Below are positions 9,030-18,362 of a stretch of 64,000 nucleotides of DNA, one piece after another. A program made the translations under genes and the position numbers. The notes beneath the pieces were generated by a model that was not told where the DNA came from, made no database searches, and saw nothing but the letters and a program-made list of their open reading frames with translations. Every line of letters starts with the position of its first letter. The stretch's first letter is position 1. Source of the DNA: Acetatifactor muris (lineage in GTDB: Bacteria > Bacillota > Clostridia > Lachnospirales > Lachnospiraceae); NCBI GenBank assembly GCA_023663635.1, contig JAMPHD010000001.1, positions 261,714 to 325,713 of the forward strand, given 5' to 3'.

Positions 9030-10496
9030 ATGGCGGGAATAGGAGTCAGATTAAGAAAAATATACGGTCAGAATACCATTACCACCAATCTGTTTGGTTT
9101 CAGCTACAGCACGGTCATCACCATAGCGCCCATGTTTCTGGTGATCCTGGCCGTGATCGTCATGTATCGGATATTGGGGTTCTCGAAAGTTGATTACGCG
9201 GCCAGAGAGCTGTATTCCTGCACGGTCTTATATATCTTCATCTTTGCGCTGCTGACGGCATCTCCCTTCAACGCGGTGCTGTCCAGATATATGTCTGACG
9301 TGATCTATCGGGAGAGTTTTGAGGATATTCTGGCCTGCTATTATGTGGGGCTGTTGATGAATATTTTGCTGAGCTGCGCGTTGGGCATTCCGTTCTGTAT
9401 TTGGGAGTATGTGGTGGGACGGGTGGCGCTGCACTATGTGTTGGCGGGCTACTGCGGGTACATCGCGTTGGTGTTGGTGTTCTACTCGATGCTCTATCTG
9501 TCCATCTGCAAGGATTACAAGAAGATATCGCTGTTTTTCATGATCGGGATGGTCGTCACGGTGCTTTTGTCGTGGGTGTTGGTGAAATGGATACATCTGG
9601 AGACTTCTTTCGGGATGTTGGTCTCGATGGGGGTGGGATTTTTGTTGATAGCCGCCCTGGAGTACGCGTTGGTGCGCAGTTATTTCAGGGAAAACAGCGC
9701 GAAATATCGGGAGGTCCTGAACTATTTTAAGAGCAACTGGCAGTTGGTGGCGACGAATTTTCTGTATAATCTGGGACTGTTCGTCCACAATTTTGTGTTT
9801 TGGACCACGGACAGCCATATGGTGGTGGCAAAGTCCTTTGTGTGCATGACATCCTATGACATGGCCACCTGTATCGCCATGTTCACCAATATATCGTCCA
9901 CCGTGATCTTCATATCGGGCGTGGAGATGCGTTTTCATGACAGATACAAGCAGTATTCCGAGGCGGTCATCGGCGGCCGGGGTATGGATATCCGCAACGC
10001 GAAAGAGCGTATGTTCGGGCAGTTGGCGGAGGAGCTGATGCAGTTGGTCCGCATCCAGTTCATCGTGTCCGTGGTGCTGTTCATGCTCTGCATCGTGTTC
10101 ATGCCGCAGATGGGATTCGGCGGATTGGTGATGCAGATCTATCCCTGTCTGGCGGCGGGTTATTTTATCCTGTTCACCATGTACGCGGCCATGATCTTCC
10201 TGTATTATTTCAACGATCTGAACGGCGCTCTGTGTACGGCCGGAAGTTTTGTCCTCGTGACATTGGCGGTGTCGATCTTTGCCACCCGCTTAAGCCCCAT
10301 CTGGTACGGTGTGGGGCTCATCGTGGGGACTCTGGTGGGGTGGAGCGTGGCCTACGCGAGACTGCGCGGAATGGAGAAAAATTTGGATATTCATATTTTC
10401 TGTAAAGGTAGTATCATGAAAAGGGGACATGGCAAACGTCCCTCAAACAGAGTATATGTGCGCAAACGATATCCTGTGGGAGAGAAGGGGGAGTGA
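9030..10496 (+). CDS. pelG: PelG membrane transporter (Wzx/flippase-like)
   Basis: A 488-residue integral membrane protein with about twelve hydrophobic segments spread along its length. PelG belongs to the MOP flippase superfamily and carries the growing Pel chain across the membrane. The N-terminus (MAGIGVRLRKIY) and the segment SNWQLVATNFLYNLGLFVHNFVFW fit PelG as I know it. It follows pelF by 33 bp with a GAGGAAAGGA ribosome site. The last 30 residues are positively charged and probably cytoplasmic. Confidence 0.9.
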   Translation: MAGIGVRLRKIYGQNTITTNLFGFSYSTVITIAPMFLVILAVIVMYRILGFSKVDYAARELYSCTVLYIFIFALLTASPFNAVLSRYMSDVIYRESFEDILACYYVGLLMNILLSCALGIPFCIWEYVVGRVALHYVLAGYCGYIALVLVFYSMLYLSICKDYKKISLFFMIGMVVTVLLSWVLVKWIHLETSFGMLVSMGVGFLLIAALEYALVRSYFRENSAKYREVLNYFKSNWQLVATNFLYNLGLFVHNFVFWTTDSHMVVAKSFVCMTSYDMATCIAMFTNISSTVIFISGVEMRFHDRYKQYSEAVIGGRGMDIRNAKERMFGQLAEELMQLVRIQFIVSVVLFMLCIVFMPQMGFGGLVMQIYPCLAAGYFILFTMYAAMIFLYYFNDLNGALCTAGSFVLVTLAVSIFATRLSPIWYGVGLIVGTLVGWSVAYARLRGMEKNLDIHIFCKGSIMKRGHGKRPSNRVYVRKRYPVGEKGE

Positions 10497-10888
10497 AGGA
10501 CATGGAACCGGGTGTGATGCTGCAGATCATCATGATCGTGGCGGGGGGCGTGTTGCTGGCGGCAGTGGTATCTTCACTGGCCAAGAGAAAGATGACGGAA
10601 TCCTTCTGTCTGACTTGGGGGGTGATCGCCATTATCATCATTCTCGCGGGCATACTGTTGAGGCCGGCGGAGTGGAACCGATACATAAGCGGCATGGGAC
10701 TTTTATTGTTGCTGATGATAGGGTTCTGCATCATTTACGGGGCTTATTTTATGAGTACCAAGGTCTCTGAGCTGAGCAGAAAAAATCAGGAGCTGGCCAT
10801 GCAGGTATCCCTGCTCAATCATGAGAAAGACGAGCTTTACAGGCGATTGGACGAACTTGCCGGGATGAAGGGCGGGAAGGCAGAGTAG
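10493..10888 (+). CDS. DUF2304 small membrane protein
   Basis: A 131-residue protein with three hydrophobic helices (about residues 8-25, 40-58 and 66-84) and a charged C-terminal coiled-coil (SELSRKNQELAMQ...LLNHEKDELYRRLDEL). This layout and size match DUF2304, commonly found beside glycosyltransferases in polysaccharide clusters. The GTG start at 10493 overlaps the pelG stop, with AGAAGGGGG just upstream; the nearby ATG at 10502 has its possible ribosome site too close. A role as partner or anchor of a neighbouring glycosyltransferase is an inference. Confidence 0.75.
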   Translation: MKDMEPGVMLQIIMIVAGGVLLAAVVSSLAKRKMTESFCLTWGVIAIIIILAGILLRPAEWNRYISGMGLLLLLMIGFCIIYGAYFMSTKVSELSRKNQELAMQVSLLNHEKDELYRRLDELAGMKGGKAE

Positions 10889-10895
10889 GGACACC

Positions 10896-12107
10896 ATGAA
10901 AAAGATTCTGTTTGTGATCAATACATTGGGCCATGCCGGCGCCGAGACCGCCATGTTGGAGCTGCTGCGCAATCTGGATCCGCGGGAATATGAGATTTAT
11001 CTCTATGTGCTGATGGGGCAGGGAGAGATGGTCCGCGAGCTGCCGGAGTATGTGAGGCTTTTGAACCGCAGATATGACGACAGCCCCGTCCTGGGAGGAA
11101 AGGGCAAGAGAAGACTGCAGGGAAAGGTACTGCGGGCGCTGTGCGCGCGGGGGACCGGGATCAGGCTGCTGCCCCATATGGCCGGGCAGTTCTTTAAGAT
11201 GGCAAGTCAGGGCGGAATCCGTCCGGATAAGCTGTTGTGGCGGGCTCTCTCGGACGGCGGGGAGCGTTTTGACCTGCAGTTTGATCTGGCGGTGGCCTAT
11301 CTGGAGGGCGGCTCCACTTACTATGTGGCGGATCATGTGCGCGCGGCGCGCAAGGCGGCATTCGTGCATGTGGACTACGGGCAGGCCGGCTATACCAGAG
11401 AGTTGGACAGGGAGTGCTATACGCGATATGACAGGATCTTTGCCGTCTCCGATGAGGTGCGGCAGGCCTTTCTGAAGGTTTATCCGGAATGCGGGACGCG
11501 CACGGAGGTATTTCACAATATTTTGAACAGAGAGCGGATACTGCGGCGGGCCAAGCTGCCCGGAGGATTTGAGGACGGATATGACGGAGCGCGCATTTTG
11601 TCCGTGGGCAGACTGACGGCCCAGAAAGCCTTTGAGGTGTCTGTGGAGGCGATGAAGCTGCTGAAAGAGCGGGGAGAGCGGGTCCGTTGGTATGTACTTG
11701 GAGAGGGAGACCGGCGCAAGGCCTTGGAGGCGCAGGTGCGCGAACTGGGACTGGAGGAGGATTTTGTGATGCCGGGGGCCGTGGACAATCCCTATCCCTA
11801 CATGGCACAGGCGGATCTCTATGTCCATGCCAGCCGGTTTGAGGGCAAGAGTGTCGCCATACAGGAGGCTCAGATCCTGGGGAAGGCGATCCTGGTGTCG
11901 GACTGCAGCGGCAACAGGGAACAGGTCGTGGACGGAGTGGACGGGCTCATGTGCGGACTGATGCCGGAGGAGATAAGGGACGGCATACTGGAACTTTTGC
12001 ATGACGGGGAGAAGAGGAGACGCCTGGGGGAGGCGGCCTCCCGCAAAAATACGGACGGTCGGGAAGAGACGGAGAAATTGCTCGCACTCCTGCGGGTAGG
12101 CGATTGA
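10896..12107 (+). CDS. GT4-type glycosyltransferase
   Basis: A 403-residue cytoplasmic glycosyltransferase of GT-B fold. The opening ILFVINTLGHAGAETAMLELL is the classic family-4 acceptor region, and SRFEGKSVAIQEAQILGKAI carries the EX7E nucleotide-sugar motif near residue 315. The linking sequence LSVGRLTAQKAFEVSVEA is also typical. It starts 8 bp after the DUF2304 gene, so it belongs to the same transcript. Sugar donor and acceptor cannot be read from sequence; it could add side groups to Pel or build a second glycan. Confidence 0.88.
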   Translation: MKKILFVINTLGHAGAETAMLELLRNLDPREYEIYLYVLMGQGEMVRELPEYVRLLNRRYDDSPVLGGKGKRRLQGKVLRALCARGTGIRLLPHMAGQFFKMASQGGIRPDKLLWRALSDGGERFDLQFDLAVAYLEGGSTYYVADHVRAARKAAFVHVDYGQAGYTRELDRECYTRYDRIFAVSDEVRQAFLKVYPECGTRTEVFHNILNRERILRRAKLPGGFEDGYDGARILSVGRLTAQKAFEVSVEAMKLLKERGERVRWYVLGEGDRRKALEAQVRELGLEEDFVMPGAVDNPYPYMAQADLYVHASRFEGKSVAIQEAQILGKAILVSDCSGNREQVVDGVDGLMCGLMPEEIRDGILELLHDGEKRRRLGEAASRKNTDGREETEKLLALLRVGD

Positions 12108-12120
12108 CAGAGAGGTGACA

Positions 12121-12900
12121 GTGCGCGTGAAGAAAGATTTGCTCATCATTATGCCTGCGTACAACGAGGGAAAGAACATCGGCGCCCTCTTGGACAGGCT
12201 GGGACAAGCGGATATTGGGGAGATAGCGGATCTTCTGGTCATGAACGATGCCTCTGGAGATAACACGGAGGAGATCGTAAGGAGCAGGAATCATCCGGTG
12301 GTGACGCATGTGTATAATCTGGGCTACGGAAGCGGTCTGCAGGTGGGCTATAAGTACGCGGTGGAAAAGGGATATGACTATGTGATCCAGATGGACGCGG
12401 ACGGTCAGCATGATCCCTGCAATATCCAAAAGATCTATGAATGTCTCCACACGGCGGATGAGGACGGGCGCTGTCCGGATATCGTGTTGGGCTCCCGATT
12501 CGTGGAGGGGAGCGTGGGGTATCCCACCTCGCTCATCAAGAAGATCGCCTACACGCTCTTTCGGATATTGATCCGTCTGGGGACGGGCAAGAGGATCATG
12601 GATCCCACCACGGGACTGCAGGGACTGAATCGGAGAACGTTCACCTACTATGCGGGGTACAATCATTTTGACGATCAGTATCCCGATGCCAATATGATCA
12701 TGCAGATGCTGCTTCTGGGCTTTAAAGTGAAGGAGATTCCTGCCCTCATGCATGTGAGGACGGAGGGCGTCAGTATGCATTCGGGGTTAAAACCCGTCAA
12801 ATATATGTTCCGCATGATGTTTTCCATTATTGCGGTGTGGATCAGGATCAAATTATTTCATGTGGACGCGGGGGCTGTGAATGGGGAGTCTGTTTCATAA
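12121..12900 (+). CDS. GT2-type glycosyltransferase (DPM1/DPG-like)
   Basis: A 259-residue family-2 glycosyltransferase with GT-A fold. Motifs visible: LLIIMPAYNEGKNI at the N-terminus, VMNDASGDNT, and the metal-binding IQMDADGQHDP. There is a hydrophobic stretch near the C-terminus (MFRMMFSIIAVWIRIKL), but no full membrane domain. Members of this size often move a sugar onto polyprenyl phosphate to feed membrane GT-C enzymes, which would suit the large membrane protein two genes on. The start is a GTG at 12121 with AGAGG five bases upstream; GTG at 12115 or 12127 are alternatives. Confidence 0.85.
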   Translation: MRVKKDLLIIMPAYNEGKNIGALLDRLGQADIGEIADLLVMNDASGDNTEEIVRSRNHPVVTHVYNLGYGSGLQVGYKYAVEKGYDYVIQMDADGQHDPCNIQKIYECLHTADEDGRCPDIVLGSRFVEGSVGYPTSLIKKIAYTLFRILIRLGTGKRIMDPTTGLQGLNRRTFTYYAGYNHFDDQYPDANMIMQMLLLGFKVKEIPALMHVRTEGVSMHSGLKPVKYMFRMMFSIIAVWIRIKLFHVDAGAVNGESVS

Positions 12901-14191
12901 AAGACAACAGGAAAAATGGATCTGGCAGAAGGGGGATTTCTCCGAGCTGCCCATACAACTCTCCAATCCGGCCCGGGGATGGTATCGTATCCACATGTTT
13001 CCGGCGGAGGCAGAGCCGGACCTGAGGGATCTTGCCTATCTGTTGGAGAATGACCGGACATTGGAGATGGTGTTTATAGACATCGGTGCTTTCCGGGATT
13101 CGGATCCGGACGAGACATGTATGGGACGTATCCGGACGATACTGCGCTTTTTTGCGGACAGACACAGGGATATCATCCTGCGTGTCGCCTATGACCATGA
13201 GGGCAGGGCGCCGGAGCGGGAGCCGAGGTCCTTTGAACAGGTGCTCAGGCATATGGAGCGGATCGGGGAGATATTGGAGGAGTTTCCGAGGGAGATATTC
13301 GTGTATCAGGGACTGCTCATCGGAAACTGGGGCGAGATGCACACCTCGCATTTTCTGTCCGCGGCGCATCTGAGCCAACTGAAGGAGGTTCTGTATCGGC
13401 ATAAGGGTGATCATATTTACGCGGCGGTGCGCCGCCCGGCGCAATGGAGGATGCTGCACCGGGACGGGAAGGGCAGCGATATGGGACTCTTTGATGACGG
13501 TATTTTCGGCTCAGGCAGTGATCTGGGCACTTTCGGGACTTACACCAAAGAGGCGGCGGGGCCCGGGGAGGCCTGGAGCCGCGAGGAGGAACTGGCCTTT
13601 GAGGAACAACTGTGCAGGACGGCGCCCAACGGGGGCGAGGCCGTCTTGGGGGAGGACTATACGGAGCGCCTGTCCTCGGAGCAGATGCTGCAGGATCTGC
13701 GCAGAATGCATATCACTTATCTGAACAGCGGATATGACGAGAGGATCCTGAAACTGTGGAAGGAGCGCAGATACGGCGGTCAGGGAGTTTGGAAGGGACA
13801 GAGTCTTTATGATTACATAGGGGCGCACATGGGCTATCGCTTTTGGGTGAAGGACGCGAACCTTGTGTCATCCGGAGGCATGAGAAAAGACGTCTGTGTG
13901 TTGGAGATCACGATCGTCAATACCGGTTTTGCCAATCTGTATCAGGAGGCGGAGCTGTACCTGGAGTGGACGGATGAATTCGGGCAGTTCAAGAGACAAT
14001 CGATTCCGTGTGACCTGAGAAAGTGTGACAGCGGCTGCGCGCAGTCTGTGCGCTGCAGCGTCAAAGGCAGCGAGAGCACCTGTTATCTGGCGCTCAGGCG
14101 CAAATGGGACGGAGCCGTGATCCGTTTGGCCAACAGATCCGATGATTCGGGCAGAATGATCTTAGGCAGTCTGCAGAGGCGGACGGTGTAG
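12881..14191 (+). CDS. DUF4874/DUF4832 protein, cytoplasmic-looking copy
   Basis: A 436-residue protein without signal peptide. It has LSNPARGWYRIHMF near the N-terminus (a NPxRGxY signature of DUF4874), GLLIGNWGEMH near residue 145, and a C-terminal DUF4832 part with a beta-sandwich look (residues about 315-430). The order resembles an inactive or novel TIM-barrel glycosidase followed by a carbohydrate-binding-like domain. Start overlaps the previous gene by 20 bp. A second copy lies at 16791, with an anchor, so the two form a pair around one membrane protein. Function is unknown; acting on the polymer is a guess. Confidence 0.75.
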   Translation: MGSLFHKRQQEKWIWQKGDFSELPIQLSNPARGWYRIHMFPAEAEPDLRDLAYLLENDRTLEMVFIDIGAFRDSDPDETCMGRIRTILRFFADRHRDIILRVAYDHEGRAPEREPRSFEQVLRHMERIGEILEEFPREIFVYQGLLIGNWGEMHTSHFLSAAHLSQLKEVLYRHKGDHIYAAVRRPAQWRMLHRDGKGSDMGLFDDGIFGSGSDLGTFGTYTKEAAGPGEAWSREEELAFEEQLCRTAPNGGEAVLGEDYTERLSSEQMLQDLRRMHITYLNSGYDERILKLWKERRYGGQGVWKGQSLYDYIGAHMGYRFWVKDANLVSSGGMRKDVCVLEITIVNTGFANLYQEAELYLEWTDEFGQFKRQSIPCDLRKCDSGCAQSVRCSVKGSESTCYLALRRKWDGAVIRLANRSDDSGRMILGSLQRRTV

Positions 14192-14204
14192 AGGAGGTGT
14201 GCGC

Positions 14205-16778
14205 TTGACGGCACTATATTGGGCATTGGAATATGGCAAAGTGTTTGCCGCGTATATGTTTATCATGTTTGTGTGGCCCTCCGTGATGTTCCGCAAATTT
14301 CTGAGCGGAAAGAGCCTCACCTTTCGCTTTGCCTTCTGCGTGACCTTTCAGACGGTTCTGGTCAACACGGTGGTGTTGCTGCTGGGGCTGATACATCTGT
14401 TGGATCCCCTGATGGTGAGGATTCTGTTCTATACGAGTCTTCTGTGCTCGTTGGTGAAGGATGTGAAGGTGGGGGAGAAGGAATACAAGAAGTTCCGCCG
14501 CGTGATCAACGGTACCTACGGCATCAAAAAACTTTTCGCGGACGCGTTGGCCTTTGTGGGCGGGAAAATCAGCCGGCAATTCCGGAAATTTCTCGACATG
14601 ATGCAGGGGAGATGGTGGGAATACGGGACGCTTGCGGTGGTTCTGGTGTATGGCATGATCTATTTTTCCTATGGTGCGTTTCAGGACTATTCCTATGGAT
14701 TTGGTGATATGTATCCCCACAACGCGTGGATCTATGGGCTGACGGGCGGACAGATCTTCTCGGCGGGCGTGTACCCGGAGGGGATGCATTGCTTTATCTA
14801 TGCGCTGCACACCCTGTTTGGCATTCGGATCTACAGTTGTCTGCTCTTTACCGCCGGCATCCATGTGTTGGTGTTTTTGCTGTCCGCCTATATCCTGCTC
14901 AAGGAGGTATTCCGTTGGCGATACACCCCGCTGTTGGTGCTGACCGCGTTCCTCACGGTGGATCTGATGTGTATTGACGAGGTATACAGTATGTCCCGGC
15001 TGCAGTGGACGATCCCGCAGGAGTTCGGGCTGTTCACGGTATTTTTGTGTGCGGCGTTTTTGGTGCGTTATCTGCGCCTGGCGGGACCTGCCCGGAAACC
15101 GGAGGGCGGCGTCATGGCGATCTTCTTTAAATCCTACAGGCCTCTGCACTTTGAGGGGGAGATAGAGCGTCCCCCGGAGTACACCAAGGGATTTTGGGAC
15201 GAGAATCTGTTGGTGTTCATGTTGGCGCTGGCAGCCTCACTGGCTATCCATTTCTACGCCACCATCATGGCTTTCTTCCTGTGCGCGGCCTTTGTGCCCG
15301 TGGCATTGTCCAAGATCTTTAACACGAAGAGGCTGATTCCTCTGGTGACGGCGGCATTTTGTGGATTTATGATCGCGGTGCTGCCCATGGGAGGCGCTCT
15401 GGCCTCCGGCATCCCTTTTCAGGGTTCCATCGGTTGGGCCATGAGCGTCATCAACGGCACGGAGGGCGCGAGCAGCGGTTCCGTGACTCCGGATGCCGGG
15501 GTGGGAGATGCCGGTGCGAATGAGACGGAGGCAGGATCGGGCACAGCAGGATCGGGTGCGGGCGCGGTGGACTCGGGCGCGGATGCGGAAACTGCGGGCG
15601 CGACCGGCCCGACCGGGGGCGCAGTGGGCGGCACGGTGCAGGGCACGGAAGCGACCGGAAATACGGCGCAGGGTGCGGCAGTCGTGCCCGAGACTCCCGT
15701 GAGCAAACCGAAAGTGTCTTTGGGGCAGCGGATCCTCGGTGTGGTGGCGCGATTGCCCGAGATCGTGGCGGACAAGGCGAACCGGGTCTATAAGGCGTCT
15801 TATGTGACATTGTATAAACAGGAAAGAGCGAGGGTGATCATCGGCTGTACCGGGTTGGCGGTCGGTCTCTGGTTCGTATGCAGACTGATTCTCACCCTGA
15901 TCAGGATCTTGGGTAAAAAAGATGTGCGGGCATCCCGCTTTGACGGATATCTGTCAGTCACTCTGGCCTCGGTCTTCTTCATGACGATGTACGGCGCGGG
16001 CAGCATAGGGCTGCCGTCTCTGATCGCCGGATCCAGACTGTGTACGGTGGCTCAGATGTTGATCCTGGCGGTGATGATGATATTGCCGGATCTGGCGCTG
16101 TCCTGTCTGCAGCTTGTCCTGCACGATGAGATAGGAGGAGCCGCGGGTATCATCGGAGTGGCAGGCATCTATCTTTTCACCATACTGACGGGCAGTTTTC
16201 ACGGATATCTGTACTATGAGCTGACAAGGCACAACGGGGCGGTGATGGCTACCTACACCATCACGGACCGGCTGCCGGAGGGCAGTTTCACCATTGTATC
16301 CACAGTGGACGAGCTGTATCAGGTCATACAGTACGGCTATCACGAGGAGGCGGTGAGTTTCTTAAACGGCAGTATGCGGGAGGATTACACCCTTCCCACG
16401 GAGTATGTCTTTATCTTTGTGGAGAAGAAACCCTTGGAATACGCGCAGAGCCATTTCTTTACGGGACCCAAATGGTTGGCTTGGGAGAAATATCCCGCCT
16501 ATTACGGCAGTTTTGTGAGCCAGTGTCCCGATATCACGGTGTCGGAGATCTCCCGGGCGGCGGCGGACGGCTATCAGGGCAGATTTCCGGAGATCTCAAG
16601 CGTCTACTCCAATCTGGAGCAGCGCACGGTGGTGGAGTCCAAGCTGTACGGGTGGTGCAGAGAGTTTGAGCGGCTCTATCCCAATGAACTGCACACCTAT
16701 TATGAGGATGATGACTTTATCTGCTACTATTTCAGGCAGAACGGCCTGAGTCTGTACCAATTGGGAATCATGAACTGA
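14205..16778 (+). CDS. Large polytopic membrane protein with a Gly/Ala-rich loop
   Basis: About 857 residues with ten or more membrane helices in two blocks (residues about 5-410 and 540-680), then a soluble C-terminus. The overall design recalls GT-C-type glycosyltransferases or O-antigen polymerases, with periplasmic-side sequence such as YGFGDMYPHNAWIYG after an early helix, but I recognise no defined family. Between the two membrane blocks is an 80-residue linker (DNA 15458-15700) almost entirely Gly, Ala, Thr, Ser and Glu. TTG 14205 is chosen because GAGGAGG (14191-14197) is seven bases upstream; GTG 14199 is too close. It is flanked by DUF4832 proteins on both sides. Confidence 0.7.
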   Translation: MTALYWALEYGKVFAAYMFIMFVWPSVMFRKFLSGKSLTFRFAFCVTFQTVLVNTVVLLLGLIHLLDPLMVRILFYTSLLCSLVKDVKVGEKEYKKFRRVINGTYGIKKLFADALAFVGGKISRQFRKFLDMMQGRWWEYGTLAVVLVYGMIYFSYGAFQDYSYGFGDMYPHNAWIYGLTGGQIFSAGVYPEGMHCFIYALHTLFGIRIYSCLLFTAGIHVLVFLLSAYILLKEVFRWRYTPLLVLTAFLTVDLMCIDEVYSMSRLQWTIPQEFGLFTVFLCAAFLVRYLRLAGPARKPEGGVMAIFFKSYRPLHFEGEIERPPEYTKGFWDENLLVFMLALAASLAIHFYATIMAFFLCAAFVPVALSKIFNTKRLIPLVTAAFCGFMIAVLPMGGALASGIPFQGSIGWAMSVINGTEGASSGSVTPDAGVGDAGANETEAGSGTAGSGAGAVDSGADAETAGATGPTGGAVGGTVQGTEATGNTAQGAAVVPETPVSKPKVSLGQRILGVVARLPEIVADKANRVYKASYVTLYKQERARVIIGCTGLAVGLWFVCRLILTLIRILGKKDVRASRFDGYLSVTLASVFFMTMYGAGSIGLPSLIAGSRLCTVAQMLILAVMMILPDLALSCLQLVLHDEIGGAAGIIGVAGIYLFTILTGSFHGYLYYELTRHNGAVMATYTITDRLPEGSFTIVSTVDELYQVIQYGYHEEAVSFLNGSMREDYTLPTEYVFIFVEKKPLEYAQSHFFTGPKWLAWEKYPAYYGSFVSQCPDITVSEISRAAADGYQGRFPEISSVYSNLEQRTVVESKLYGWCREFERLYPNELHTYYEDDDFICYYFRQNGLSLYQLGIMN

Positions 16779-16790
16779 CAGAGGGGCATT

Positions 16791-18362
16791 ATGGATAAGA
16801 CGAAAAAGGTTGGGCATATATTTGAACTGCTCCTGCCGGTGCTCCTCATGGCGCTTGTGTTGGAAGGAGCCGTACAATGCGGCCGTATGCTCCTGGACGC
16901 GCGGGGGCATGGCCGGGTGTCCGCGGAGGGCAGGACCTTCACGGAATCCGCAGGGCAGCTGCGCAATCCCGGCAGAGGATTTTACCATATGCACGGGTTC
17001 CGGATCAATGACGAGGAGACGGACTTTCGGCAGAACGTGGCGGACAGATTTTGTCGGGATGAAAATACCGCGCTCACTCTGATCGAGGTAAATCTGCAAT
17101 ATTATCATGACAGACCCATCTCCGAGACAGGGCTGGCCAATCTGGAAAATCTCTTTGACGCGTTAGCCGACGTGGACAAGCTGTTGGTGGTGAGATTTCT
17201 CTATGACTGGGAGGGAAAAAATGAGGATTGGGAGCCGGAGGACATTGAGATCATTTTGGAACATATGAGGCAGGTCGCGCCCGTGCTGAACGCGCACAAG
17301 GACCAAATTTTTACATTGCAGGGGCTTTTCATCGGCAACTGGGGGGAGATGAACGGAACCCTCTACAGCGACCGGGAGGATCTGCGGACATTGGCAGAGC
17401 AGCTCGCGGACGTTACGGATCCGGCCATCTACCTGGCGGTGCGTATGCCCATGCACTGGCGCATGATCACCGGATACGGTTCGGCGGAGGATGTGTCTGA
17501 GGGCGATTTGGCGGCGCGGTTGGGCTTATATAACGATGGCATGTTGGGGAGTTGGAGCGACTATGGCACCTACGGCGACCGCTCAAGGGCAAAGCACGGC
17601 GATCTCACCTATTGGAATCGCGAGGAGGAACTGGCGTTTCAGGAGGAATTGTGCAAGATCGTGCCCATCGGCGGGGAGGTCATTGTGGACAATCCCTATA
17701 ATGATTTTGAGAATGCCGTGGCGGATATGCGGAGAATGCATGTCACTTATATCAACAGGGACTATGACAGCGCAGTGCTTAAGAAGTGGGAGTCCGTCAT
17801 CGTGCAGGAGGAAGGCTGTTTTCAGGGGATGGACGGCCTGACGTATATCGAGAGACATTTGGGATACAGATTGCTCCTTCGGGAGGCGACTCTGGATTAC
17901 CGGCTCAGGGAGGATGAGCTGTCCGTGGACGCGGTGGTGCAAAATGTGGGTTTCGCGCCGCTGTACCGCCCGGTGGAAGTGCGGATGACCCTGTATGATC
18001 CGGAGACGGGAGAGGCGCGTTCCTATCTTCCGGAGCACCGGTTAAGCAGTTTGGCCGGGGGAAATGAGACGGAACTGACGGACACGATACATCTTGAGAT
18101 CGATCTGTCGGGGATGGCGGTCGGCAGATATGAGCTCTATCTGGAACTGAAAGATTCCGCGACAGGGGAGCGGATCACATTGGCCAATGAGCAGGAGCCG
18201 GACGAGTATGGCTATCTGATCGGAGCGGTGGAGACAGAGCCCACAGAGAGCCTGACGGATGAGTGGGAGCGCAAGCTGTCGGGAACTCTGACCGATGAGT
18301 GGGGCCGTAGACTGTCGGAGACCCTGATGGGAGAAAGGCAGGGAGACATTGGAACAGATTGA
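16791..18362 (+). CDS. DUF4874/DUF4832 protein, membrane-anchored copy
   Basis: A 523-residue paralogue of the protein at 12881. It adds an N-terminal hydrophobic anchor (about residues 11-32), so the domain is likely outside the cell. LRNPGRGFYHMHGF and GLFIGNWGEMNG match the paralogue's signatures, and both share AVRRPAQWRM/AVRMPMHWRM-type and RRMH(I/V)TY(L/I)N motifs. After the DUF4832 part, the C-terminal 45 residues contain a near-perfect tandem repeat of a 13-residue unit (SLTDEWERKLSGT, then LTDEWGRRLSET). The following gene overlaps its end by 14 bp. It may act on the exported polymer. Confidence 0.75.
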   Translation: MDKTKKVGHIFELLLPVLLMALVLEGAVQCGRMLLDARGHGRVSAEGRTFTESAGQLRNPGRGFYHMHGFRINDEETDFRQNVADRFCRDENTALTLIEVNLQYYHDRPISETGLANLENLFDALADVDKLLVVRFLYDWEGKNEDWEPEDIEIILEHMRQVAPVLNAHKDQIFTLQGLFIGNWGEMNGTLYSDREDLRTLAEQLADVTDPAIYLAVRMPMHWRMITGYGSAEDVSEGDLAARLGLYNDGMLGSWSDYGTYGDRSRAKHGDLTYWNREEELAFQEELCKIVPIGGEVIVDNPYNDFENAVADMRRMHVTYINRDYDSAVLKKWESVIVQEEGCFQGMDGLTYIERHLGYRLLLREATLDYRLREDELSVDAVVQNVGFAPLYRPVEVRMTLYDPETGEARSYLPEHRLSSLAGGNETELTDTIHLEIDLSGMAVGRYELYLELKDSATGERITLANEQEPDEYGYLIGAVETEPTESLTDEWERKLSGTLTDEWGRRLSETLMGERQGDIGTD

